Source of the DNA: Lentimicrobiaceae bacterium
GTDB lineage: Bacteria > Bacteroidota > Bacteroidia > Bacteroidales > WCHB1-69
NCBI GenBank assembly: GCA_009787675.1
Contig: WQSU01000155.1
Span: 1-6,366 of the forward strand
DNA: 6,366 nt
Direction of reading: 5' to 3'
In this document: piece after piece, positions 1-5,934 of the stretch
How the letters are laid out: every line of letters begins with the position of its first letter
How positions within the stretch are numbered: the first letter of the stretch is position 1
Notes under the pieces: model-generated
The model's database searches: none
What the model was told of the DNA's origin: nothing
What the model saw: the letters and a program-made list of their open reading frames with translations, nothing else
Translations under genes and position numbers: made by a program

Positions 1-755
1 TTACCCAACGGAATCGACTTTTTCCCGATAAGCCGCTCGGTCTTGTGGCGTGGAATGTAATACCAAAGTTCAGAGTCTCGTGTCCGGTCGATATTCCCGA
101 CAGTCATCCGACAGATTTCTTTTGGTCGCATGCCTGTCATCCTTTGGATTTGCACCATCGCTCGCACCGTTGGAGACATAAACGGTAGAGTACGTCGAAC
201 CACGTCGTCAGGGACAGGCTCTCTTTCTGGGTTTTCGTAGGCTTTCGTTTTGCCTTCTTTCAGAGCGGGAATGAGTTTTGCCTCGCCGTAAACCTGTGTG
301 GATACCAATTTACGGATCGCTCCCCATTTCAGCATTGCCCGGATATATCCCATGAGTGCGTTGCAGTATTTCCGGGAAACACCGTGTTTGACGAATTGCT
401 CTTGCAAGAAGAGGAAGTGCCGGGTGTCCAGTGTATCGACCGGCTGACCGGTATAGTGCTTCAAAAGGATTTTGACGGCTGTTTTGATGCTGGAAAAATG
501 ACCGGGATCATTTTCTTCGGCATATTCAAGATAGGCAATGCACAGGTGATCGACCTTAACGTGTTGCGGATTGAGAAAAGCAAGCGTGGGATCGGTGAGC
601 ACCTGAATTTGGAGCCGTCTGAATTTGGCTTCGGCTTCGGGAGAACCGCTCTTGCCCAGCATGATTTTTTGGCGACCCACGTAGACGCAATCGTAATCAC
701 GGTCTTTGTGGACTTGGAGGATTCTGGGGGGCTTGGTAACATTTTTCTGGCTCAT
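1..755 (-). CDS. Tyrosine recombinase/integrase, partial (C-terminus beyond window)
   Basis: Site-specific recombinase expected to integrate and excise the element carrying it. The minus-strand frame opens at ATG 755-753 (MSQKNVTKPP) and stays open for 251 codons to the window edge, so the 3' end is missing. A good Shine-Dalgarno (AGGA, plus positions 763-766) lies 7 nt before this ATG and fixes the start. Residues about 15-60 form a small N-terminal module (VYVGRQKIMLGKSGSPEAEA) that I associate with planctomycete-type integrases. Residues about 80-170 fit a core-binding SAM-like domain. The catalytic domain begins near 185 with the first catalytic arginine R210 in TGMRPKEICRM and the hairpin lysine K238 in PRHKTER. 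The HxxR box and the tyrosine nucleophile would lie outside the window. The gene reads away from the tRNA-derived attachment site at 872-913, the usual int/att arrangement. Its GC content is clearly higher than that of the operon at 1503-5914. Confidence 0.93.
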   Translation of the reverse strand, partial: MSQKNVTKPPRILQVHKDRDYDCVYVGRQKIMLGKSGSPEAEAKFRRLQIQVLTDPTLAFLNPQHVKVDHLCIAYLEYAEENDPGHFSSIKTAVKILLKHYTGQPVDTLDTRHFLFLQEQFVKHGVSRKYCNALMGYIRAMLKWGAIRKLVSTQVYGEAKLIPALKEGKTKAYENPEREPVPDDVVRRTLPFMSPTVRAMVQIQRMTGMRPKEICRMTVGNIDRTRDSELWYYIPRHKTERLIGKKSIPLG

Positions 756-777
756 TCTGCGTTCCTTTCAACGGTTC

Positions 778-795
778 GACCTCAAATTTGAGGTC
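778..795. promoter_or_regulatory. 18-bp perfect palindrome upstream of the integrase, candidate operator
   Basis: GACCTCAAATTTGAGGTC is its own exact reverse complement and ends 22 bp before the integrase ATG. Its position in the integrase 5' region suggests an operator for a dimeric regulator, or a recombinase/accessory-factor binding site on the integrase side of the attachment site. A TTGACC hexamer overlaps the upstream edge on the minus strand and could be a -35 element, but I see no convincing -10 at the right distance. Confidence 0.5.
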
Positions 796-871
796 AAATG
801 GGTTAAAACGACCACGCAATATTGCCCTTGTTTGCGTCTCTAACTAATTGATTTTACTGCACTTACATAAA

Positions 872-913
872 AGCCCTCGGTGGGAATTGAACCCACAACC
901 TCAGCATTACGAA
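872..913 (-). other. tRNA-Thr(CGT) 3' half: probable integrase attachment-site core
   Basis: Read on the minus strand this is a tRNA from the anticodon loop to the discriminator base: loop TTCGTAA (907-913, anticodon CGT), 3' anticodon strand TGCTG (902-906), variable loop AGGTT (897-901), T arm GTGGG-TTCAATT-CCCAC (880-896), 3' acceptor strand CGAGGGC (873-879) and discriminator T (872). The matching 5' half is absent: the next bases (914-918, CCAAT on the minus strand) cannot pair with TGCTG, and no GCCCTCG acceptor strand follows. Identity ending exactly in an anticodon loop, beside an integrase, is the classic form of a tyrosine-recombinase attachment core. It is not a functional tRNA gene as seen here. 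The Thr assignment depends on placing the loop with a standard 5-nt variable region. Confidence 0.8.
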
Positions 914-916
914 ATT

Positions 917-949
917 GGATAAAAGAAAATCCGCTTGATGAATTTATCC
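917..949. repeat. 7-bp inverted repeat flanking the attachment core
   Basis: GGATAAA (917-923) and TTTATCC (943-949) are exact reverse complements with 19 bp between them, starting 4 bp past the end of the tRNA-derived segment. A direct ATCCGC pair overlaps the right side of the structure. This could be a recombinase or excisionase site, but 7-bp repeats occur by chance. Confidence 0.3.
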
Positions 950-1043
950 GCAGTAAAACAAGGAGGAAACCCGCAAACACCGGGATTCCTAGAACGAAAC
1001 AACGCTATCATCATAGCACATTGTGAGTCGTTGTCAATGGGGC

Positions 1044-1112
1044 AAGCCCTTATTTTTGGCAAATAACCCTTACATTTTTGCGCAAACCCTTACGAAACCC
1101 TTACACTTTTTG
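1044..1112 (+). repeat. Four CCCTTA(C) direct repeats, helically phased; candidate integrase arm sites
   Basis: A CCCTTA motif recurs at 1047, 1067, 1087 and 1098. The last three copies are CCCTTAC, and three copies are followed by a T-rich run ending in G (TTTTTG, ATTTTTG, ACTTTTTG). Centre-to-centre spacings are 20, 20 and 11 bp, near whole helical turns, so all copies would present the same DNA face. They lie about 130-200 bp from the tRNA-derived core, on the side opposite the integrase. That fits arm-type sites for the integrase or its directionality factor. An alternative is an iteron-type replication-initiator site, but no initiator gene is visible. Confidence 0.5.
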
Positions 1113-1263
1113 TCTTCTAAATAAGAGCTTGGCGGTGAAAAACACATTCGGAAAAATGCCCCTGACGTTTGGGATATTTTTTACTCGTTTCCAATATCCG
1201 AAAAAACCTGATCCCTATGAACGGGTGGCAAAATTATGACCACCTGCTTGGTGAGGTCTGGAC

Positions 1264-1294
1264 TTGTTTTGTCCGGGAGTTTTGTGTATATTTG
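1264..1294 (+). promoter_or_regulatory. Candidate Bacteroidetes-type promoter for the defence operon
   Basis: TTG (1264-1266) and TATATTTG (1287-1294) are separated by 20 bp. This matches the Bacteroidetes housekeeping promoter (-33 TTG, then 19-21 bp, then -7 TAnnTTTG). Transcription would begin near 1300 and give a leader of about 200 nt before the methyltransferase ATG. The match is exact but short, and whether the resident host uses such promoters is unknown. Confidence 0.4.
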
Positions 1295-1403
1295 TGGGGG
1301 AGGTTGTGTGAATTGCAGTGAAAGTCGCGGAATGTCAATGAGTGGGGCGACAAGTGGCTGTCAAGCAGATCATATTGACCATTAGTACCAAACTGAAACC
1401 TAC

Positions 1404-1428
1404 CTGCCGCCTGAAGGCGAGTTTTTTT
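1404..1428 (+). terminator. Terminator-like hairpin plus T7 in the operon leader
   Basis: CGCC (1408-1411), tetraloop TGAA and GGCG (1416-1419) form a short GC stem. It can be extended by CT/AG pairs (1404-1405 with 1420-1421) around a 2-nt GC bulge, and seven T residues (1422-1428) follow directly. No plus-strand gene lies upstream, so it could insulate the operon from outside transcription or act as a leader attenuator. The stem is short, so strength is doubtful. Confidence 0.4.
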
Positions 1429-1502
1429 ACATCTCTGAATTGGGAAATAAAAATGCAATTTTTTCAAAGCAAAATGTTTCAATAAACACATAAATTGACA
1501 GA

Positions 1503-2564
1503 ATGAATAAAAAAAGCAGCAATACATACACAGCGATAGATCTGTTCTCAGGTGCGGGCGGGCTCAGTCTTGGTGCTCAAAGTGCCGGTTTTGATGTTGT
1601 TGTTGCAGTGGAAAAGGATAAAGGAGCAGGGCTTACGTTTAAAAAAAATCATCCCAATTCAATTGTGATGAATGACGACATTAGAGACATAAATACACAA
1701 CTACTTAATATAAATCCATTTATCATTTTTGGGGGACCGCCCTGTCAAGGTTTTTCTACTTCCAATACTCACACCCGAAATCTTGACAATAAAAATAATT
1801 TCTTGTTCGAGGAATTTGTTCGGTTTGTAAGGGAACTTTCGCCAGAATGGTTTTTGTTTGAAAATGTAGAGGGCATTGTAAGTTTCAATAAAGGCAATAC
1901 AATAAAGCACATTGAACGATGTTTCACAAATTTAGGCTATACGGTTTCTTCAAAAGTGACATGTGCCTCCGACTATAGCGTTCCGCAAAACAGAAACCGT
2001 TTTATTATGCTTGGCAACAAATCCGGTATTTATTTTGAATTTCCAAATGGGAAAAAAACAAAAATTACAGTTGCAGAAGCCATAGCTGACTTGCCTGATT
2101 TGGAAAATGGACAACAATTAGAAATAGGCGACTATAAGAACAAAGGTTCAAGTTATGCAAAAAAAATGCGAAAAGGTAGCACAAAATCGTTGCAAAATTA
2201 TGTGTCAAGAAATGCAGATTATGTGATTGAACGTTATTCGTACATTGGACAAGGACAAAATTGGCGGGCAATCCCCGAACGTTTGATGCAGAATTATAAG
2301 AATAGCCAAAATTGTCATAGTGGCATTTACAAACGATTAGACCCCGACAAACCGTCGGTTGTGATTTCAAACTATAGAAAAAATATGCTGATACACCCCT
2401 TTCAGAATAGGGGGCTGTCAGTACGAGAAGCCGCAAGGTTGCAAAGTTTTCCTGATACTTTCATTTTTGAAGGGTCAATAATGGAAATTCAGCAACAAAT
2501 TGGCAACGCTGTTCCACCACTTATGGCTGAGGCAATTTTCAAAAAAATTTTGAGTTATGAGTAA
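1503..2564 (+). CDS. C5-cytosine DNA methyltransferase
   Basis: Transfers a methyl group from S-adenosylmethionine to C5 of cytosine in a specific DNA sequence. The 353 residues carry the family motifs in canonical order: motif I AIDLFSGAGGLSLG (11-24, SAM binding), motif IV GGPPCQGFS (77-85, nucleophile C81), motif VI ENVEG (120-124), motif VIII QNRNR (162-166), a target-recognition region roughly 170-277, motif IX RLDPDKPSVVI (278-288), REAARLQSFP (308-317) and motif X GNAVPP (334-339). Length and catalytic residues are intact, so it should be active; the target cannot be read from sequence. The ATG at 1503 sits just before motif I as is usual, but has no clear Shine-Dalgarno. No restriction endonuclease is encoded beside it. 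Its end overlaps the next gene by 8 bp (ATGAGTAA), indicating translational coupling. In context it probably supplies the self mark for the sensor encoded downstream. Confidence 0.96.
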   Translation: MNKKSSNTYTAIDLFSGAGGLSLGAQSAGFDVVVAVEKDKGAGLTFKKNHPNSIVMNDDIRDINTQLLNINPFIIFGGPPCQGFSTSNTHTRNLDNKNNFLFEEFVRFVRELSPEWFLFENVEGIVSFNKGNTIKHIERCFTNLGYTVSSKVTCASDYSVPQNRNRFIMLGNKSGIYFEFPNGKKTKITVAEAIADLPDLENGQQLEIGDYKNKGSSYAKKMRKGSTKSLQNYVSRNADYVIERYSYIGQGQNWRAIPERLMQNYKNSQNCHSGIYKRLDPDKPSVVISNYRKNMLIHPFQNRGLSVREAARLQSFPDTFIFEGSIMEIQQQIGNAVPPLMAEAIFKKILSYE

Positions 2565-4689
2565 ACAAGCACTAAAATACAAGTTTGATGTCAGTACCTA
2601 TCGCCTTTTGGGACGCGAACTCATCACTGACAGAATTACCGCTCTGTTTGAGTTGGTGAAAAATTGTTATGATGCTAATTCAACCGAAGTAACAGTTGAG
2701 TTTTTTCTTGTAAATCCGCGCTCTGATAAAAGCAGGATTGTAATAAAAGACAATGGTGTCGGAATGTCGTTTGAAGATGTCCGTGATAAATGGATGGTTA
2801 TAGGTACAAGCAGCAAGCGAAAATCTCTAACTTCGCCTGCACCTTTTAGCAGAAAAGTAACGGGACGAAAAGGAGTTGGAAGATTTGCGGTTGATAAATT
2901 AGGTGCAAAATTATTGCTTAAAACGAAACAGGCAAGTGATATGCAAACGCTTTGTTTGGAAACGGATTGGTCGGTTTACGAAAAGGAAGAAAAGCGACAA
3001 TTAACTATTGATTTTTCGAGCGAACAAAAACTTTTTACAGACATTGACAATCGTTATTGGTTTGAAAATTCGGACAGCAGTAATGGACAGGGTACTGTTT
3101 TAGAAATTACTCTTTTAAATGATGTATGGACAGAACATGATATTACTCGCGCTTACAAAGAACTTTCAAAGTTGATTATGCCTTCGTTCTCGCAAGTACA
3201 TCCTTTTGTAATACATATCAATGCGCCTCAATATTCTGAATATCACAATAAAAAAGTTGAAAGCTTGGCAATCGCTAAAGCGACATTAAAGGTAGAGTTG
3301 GACTTCGATCCTACTGAAAAACAGCAAGAAACATTAGATATAAAAAATGATCAGTTAATCAAGGCACGAATACCTGAACCCCCCAGCGGATTTTTAAGAA
3401 TGACCTTGTATTATTATGACAAAAAAGCAAAAACTCAATTCAAAAAGACAACAAACGAAATCATAGATGGATTGAAAGTGTATCGGGATGGGATAATAGC
3501 AACACCATTCGCGGAGTATACTGCTGATCAAAATGCACAAAAGGACTTACTGGGAATAGACAAACGGCGTTATTCTGGTTTTTTCGACAAAATAAGTACC
3601 CGTGATATTTTGGGTTGGATTGATATTTCGACAGAAAGAAATCCAGATATTATTGATGCAACAAACCGACAAGATTTTGTAGATAATGAGGCATGGCAGG
3701 AACTCAAAAAATATGTGATTAAACAAATTTCAAAAATTGAAGCATATCTAAAAATAAGAAAAGATGATGTTCGCATAAAAGCAGAGACACATTTTACAAA
3801 TGCCAAAGAAGATATTAGCGATTTGCGCAAAGAGTTAAATACAATTAAGGAAAATCCGAAAGTACCAATACAAGTCAAAGAAAAACTTGAACAACTCGAA
3901 AAAGCGATACAAAAAACACAAGCATCTGTTAATAAAAGCTATAAAGAGTACCAAGATTTGAAAACGGAAAAGAGGCAACAGGAAAATCTGTTTTTCAGCT
4001 TAGTTTCACTGCAAACTTATGCAGGAATGCTATCGCATATTACGCGAACTTCACTTGGTAAAATAAAACGAAAAGCCGAATACCTACATAAGCACTTCCC
4101 CGACCCACGATGGAACAATAGTAATGAATATCTACTTTACTCTGCCCAAATCTATGATGAAATGAATAGACTGGACAAAGCCGTTGATTTTATGTTAAAA
4201 TATGCCAAAGACGATCAGAATTTTGAAGATATAGATGTTAAGCAAATTATTGAAAATCAAATGCTCAATATCTACGCGGATATTTTCAGTAAAGAACACA
4301 TAAAACCCATTGTTGAAGTTAATGGGCATTTGTTCCTTTATTATAACCAAAAGTCTTTTGAAGATATTATTGATAATTTGATTAGCAATTCTATGAAAGC
4401 ACTCCCTGTAAATCAGGAAAAAAAGATAATCAAATGTAGCGTTATTATAGAAAAAGATAAATTTGTTTTGTATTTCTCAGACAATGGTCGTGGAATAGAA
4501 GAAAAAGACAGAGACAAGATTTTTGATGTTTTTTTTACTACCACAGCCGAACTGGGAGGTGCAGGTTTGGGGCTGTTTATTATCAAATCCCGAATTGAGG
4601 CATTAAACGGAAAAATTGAATTGGTGGACAATGAATTGAAACCAACAGGTACAACTTTCAAGATTGAATTTCCATTTAAAGAATCATAG
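2557..4689 (+). CDS. Dual-GHKL protein: MORC/paraMORC-like ATPase fused to a histidine-kinase core
   Basis: A 710-residue cytoplasmic protein with no membrane segments. Residues about 10-390 are a MORC/Hsp90/MutL-class ATPase: N-box ELVKNCYDA (32-40), DNGVGM (65-70), GTSSK (83-87) and the glycine loop GRKGVGRFA (103-111). A transducer-like region follows, with GLKVYRDG (305-312), LGIDKRR (332-338) and NRQDFVDN (370-377). Residues about 390-480 are charged, heptad-like helix. Then comes a DHp-like segment with H494 in SHITRTSLGKI, recalling HExRTPL but with Ile after the His and Ser for Pro. The C-terminus is a second ATPase of kinase type: N-box DNLISNS (606-612), DNGRG (642-646), F-box IFDVFF and GGAGLGL (667-673). 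From family knowledge, MORC-like GHKL ATPases occur in restriction-modification-like operons. I infer a DNA-sensing clamp that drives phosphotransfer to the receiver protein encoded 2 bp downstream. Confidence 0.88.
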   Translation: MSKQALKYKFDVSTYRLLGRELITDRITALFELVKNCYDANSTEVTVEFFLVNPRSDKSRIVIKDNGVGMSFEDVRDKWMVIGTSSKRKSLTSPAPFSRKVTGRKGVGRFAVDKLGAKLLLKTKQASDMQTLCLETDWSVYEKEEKRQLTIDFSSEQKLFTDIDNRYWFENSDSSNGQGTVLEITLLNDVWTEHDITRAYKELSKLIMPSFSQVHPFVIHINAPQYSEYHNKKVESLAIAKATLKVELDFDPTEKQQETLDIKNDQLIKARIPEPPSGFLRMTLYYYDKKAKTQFKKTTNEIIDGLKVYRDGIIATPFAEYTADQNAQKDLLGIDKRRYSGFFDKISTRDILGWIDISTERNPDIIDATNRQDFVDNEAWQELKKYVIKQISKIEAYLKIRKDDVRIKAETHFTNAKEDISDLRKELNTIKENPKVPIQVKEKLEQLEKAIQKTQASVNKSYKEYQDLKTEKRQQENLFFSLVSLQTYAGMLSHITRTSLGKIKRKAEYLHKHFPDPRWNNSNEYLLYSAQIYDEMNRLDKAVDFMLKYAKDDQNFEDIDVKQIIENQMLNIYADIFSKEHIKPIVEVNGHLFLYYNQKSFEDIIDNLISNSMKALPVNQEKKIIKCSVIIEKDKFVLYFSDNGRGIEEKDRDKIFDVFFTTTAELGGAGLGLFIIKSRIEALNGKIELVDNELKPTGTTFKIEFPFKES

Positions 4690-4691
4690 TT

Positions 4692-5294
4692 ATGAGAAAA
4701 ACAACGATTTTAGTAATAGAAGATGATAGAAGCTTGCAAACAGACCCCTTTGTTTTGGAAGTTAGTGCAGTATTTGAAAATGTCATTTTCAAAGAAAATG
4801 CAAACGATGCTTTATCGTTTGTAAAGGAAAACTTGAATGCAAAAATGATTATTCTGTTGGACTTGGCATTTCCTGCAAATCAAATGCAAGGAATAAAGTT
4901 TCTTGAAGAATTGAGAAATGTTTCAAAGCTCATTCCTATAATTATATGGAGCGGAAAAGACAGTATTCTCGATGCCGAATATCAAACAATGATAAATGAT
5001 TCAACCTTTGCCTTCCTGTCAAAAAGTGCAAGTTCGGAAAAAATCACAAAAATTCTTTGTAAAGCGGACGAGCATCTTATTGGTCAAATAGACACTGCGA
5101 TAGAGAATTGGTTGGAAAAACATTCAGATGAAGAGAAAAATAAACCTTTTTTAACCAGTGCCAATGGAAATAGTTATTCAATGAACGATTTGCTGAGAGA
5201 AATCAGAATGCAAACATTATTTGGACAATCAATCGCATTGGATATAAACAATTTAACTCTTGATTTACTATTCAGAAACAAAGAAGAACTATGA
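4692..5294 (+). CDS. Receiver-domain response regulator with no recognisable DNA-binding output
   Basis: Residues 1-120 are a CheY-like receiver with every key position present: acidic pocket E10/D11/D12 after the first strand (ILVIEDD), phospho-acceptor D57 in IILLDLAFP, switch hydroxyl S87 in IIWSGKD and K111 in FLSKSA. Residues about 120-200 match no helix-turn-helix or enzymatic output I know. They look helical, with a conserved-looking end (SYSMNDLLREI, then ALDINNLTLDLLFR). The gene begins 2 bp after the kinase stop and its own stop overlaps the next start by 4 bp (ATGA), so the kinase-like protein is its natural phosphodonor and the caspase-like protein its natural partner. I infer that the C-terminal tail is a protein-interaction module, or the protease's inhibitor or substrate, rather than a transcription-factor domain. 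Confidence 0.9.
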   Translation: MRKTTILVIEDDRSLQTDPFVLEVSAVFENVIFKENANDALSFVKENLNAKMIILLDLAFPANQMQGIKFLEELRNVSKLIPIIIWSGKDSILDAEYQTMINDSTFAFLSKSASSEKITKILCKADEHLIGQIDTAIENWLEKHSDEEKNKPFLTSANGNSYSMNDLLREIRMQTLFGQSIALDINNLTLDLLFRNKEEL

Positions 5295-5914
5295 TAAAGA
5301 CCATTTTGCTGTACGACAATAAAGATGCCACGCTAGGAATGTTTTTTGAACTTTGCGCAGATAAATTTCGGCATCTGCATAATGTTATTTATAAACAAGA
5401 CATAAGTACAGAGCATAACAGTGATAATTGCAAAAAAACAACTATTGAATCTGTATTGTCTGCTTATAATAGTTCCAATTTTCTTTTTGTCAGTTTCTTG
5501 CATGGAAGTGAAGATGCGATGTATGTTTCCTCTGAAGAAATCGTATCTGCCAATAATGCGCATTTTTTTAAAAATGCTTTTTGCTACACTTTTTCGTGCT
5601 ATTGTGGCAAAAAATTATCAAACATATTATTGAAAAACGATGTTGGTGTTTTTTGGGGATACAAAGATAAGGCATACTCATGTCATGGCTATGAAGATGA
5701 TTTTGCGGAATTAGCAGTTTTGGGATTGACCCATTTTCTGCAAGAGGATTCTATTGATAGCGCTTTTATTAAAGCAAAAGAAGCATATACAAAAAAGGCA
5801 GACGATCTTTATAAAGACAATATGCTCGTTGCTGCATATTTATTGCATAATAGAGATTCTATGATAATTGAAGGTAATAAATACATGACAGTTTCAGATT
5901 TTACTATAAAGTAA
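5291..5914 (+). CDS. Putative caspase/CHAT-like cysteine peptidase (clan CD), likely effector
   Basis: A 207-residue protein with no signal peptide or membrane span. The pattern is that of caspase-fold peptidases: a first strand TILLYDN (4-10), a hydrophobic strand ending in the candidate catalytic histidine (NFLFVSFLHGSED, H71-G72), then a strand ending in the candidate nucleophile (FCYTFSCYCGKKLSNILL, C103). A strand of the 'Gv.vfwGy' type (GVFWGYKDKAY, 119-129) follows, as after the Cys in CHAT and gingipain/caspase-like domains. C105 is a less likely nucleophile. The remaining 80 residues are mostly helical. The protein is compact for the fold and has no fused sensor, consistent with activation in trans by the receiver protein whose gene overlaps its start by 4 bp. 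A weak AAGAAG ribosome binding site precedes the ATG. The assignment rests on motif spacing, not a database match; a non-peptidase caspase-fold protein is possible. Confidence 0.65.
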   Translation: MIKTILLYDNKDATLGMFFELCADKFRHLHNVIYKQDISTEHNSDNCKKTTIESVLSAYNSSNFLFVSFLHGSEDAMYVSSEEIVSANNAHFFKNAFCYTFSCYCGKKLSNILLKNDVGVFWGYKDKAYSCHGYEDDFAELAVLGLTHFLQEDSIDSAFIKAKEAYTKKADDLYKDNMLVAAYLLHNRDSMIIEGNKYMTVSDFTIK

Positions 5915-5934
5915 AACTAATAACCTTTTGATGA

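Larger units (their letters stand above)
914..1502. other. Noncoding region between attachment core and operon
   Basis: I see no convincing gene in this 589-bp stretch on either strand. The longer open frames have no recognisable content or ribosome binding site. It holds the repeats at 917-949 and 1044-1112, the promoter candidate at 1264-1294 and the terminator-like hairpin at 1404-1428. Several short inverted repeats also occur: GGATATT/AATATCC (1172-1178/1193-1199), GACC-ACC/GGT-GGTC with a bulge (1238-1258), and GTCGC/GCGAC (1324-1328/1347-1351). The stretch from about 1140 to 1430 is more hairpin-rich than expected and may be a structured leader or an unannotated small RNA; this is inference only. 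Confidence 0.5.

Noticed and set aside
461..742. 93-codon minus-strand frame (MLPSPPESSKS...)
   Set aside because: It is an out-of-register reading of the integrase gene; the frame starting at 755 has the Shine-Dalgarno and the recombinase motifs.
384..791. 135-codon plus-strand open frame opposite the integrase
   Set aside because: It is antisense to a frame with clear integrase motifs (TGMRPKE, HKT), and its own product has no recognisable content.
872..950. A complete tRNA gene on the minus strand
   Set aside because: Only the anticodon loop to 3' end is present; the 5' acceptor, D arm and 5' anticodon strand are missing, so it is an attachment fragment rather than a tRNA gene.
966..992. 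Hairpin GGAAACCC/GGGATTCC downstream of the attachment core as a terminator
   Set aside because: One mismatch, a 9-nt loop and no T run follow it, and no gene ends there.
1044..1112. CRISPR array
   Set aside because: The repeats are only 6-7 conserved bases with 4-14-bp gaps, far shorter than CRISPR repeats and spacers, and no cas genes are present.
1157..1240. Short plus-strand open frame of 27 codons beginning ATGCCCCTG
   Set aside because: No ribosome binding site and no recognisable product; likely chance in noncoding DNA.
1140..1430. Retron-type noncoding RNA or other reverse-transcriptase-linked RNA
   Set aside because: Several hairpins are present but no reverse transcriptase is encoded in the window, and the structures are short and unconnected.
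5421..5633. 70-codon alternative plus-strand frame inside the caspase-like gene
   Set aside because: It lies wholly inside the 5291-5914 gene, which has coupled start, motifs and a consistent fold pattern.
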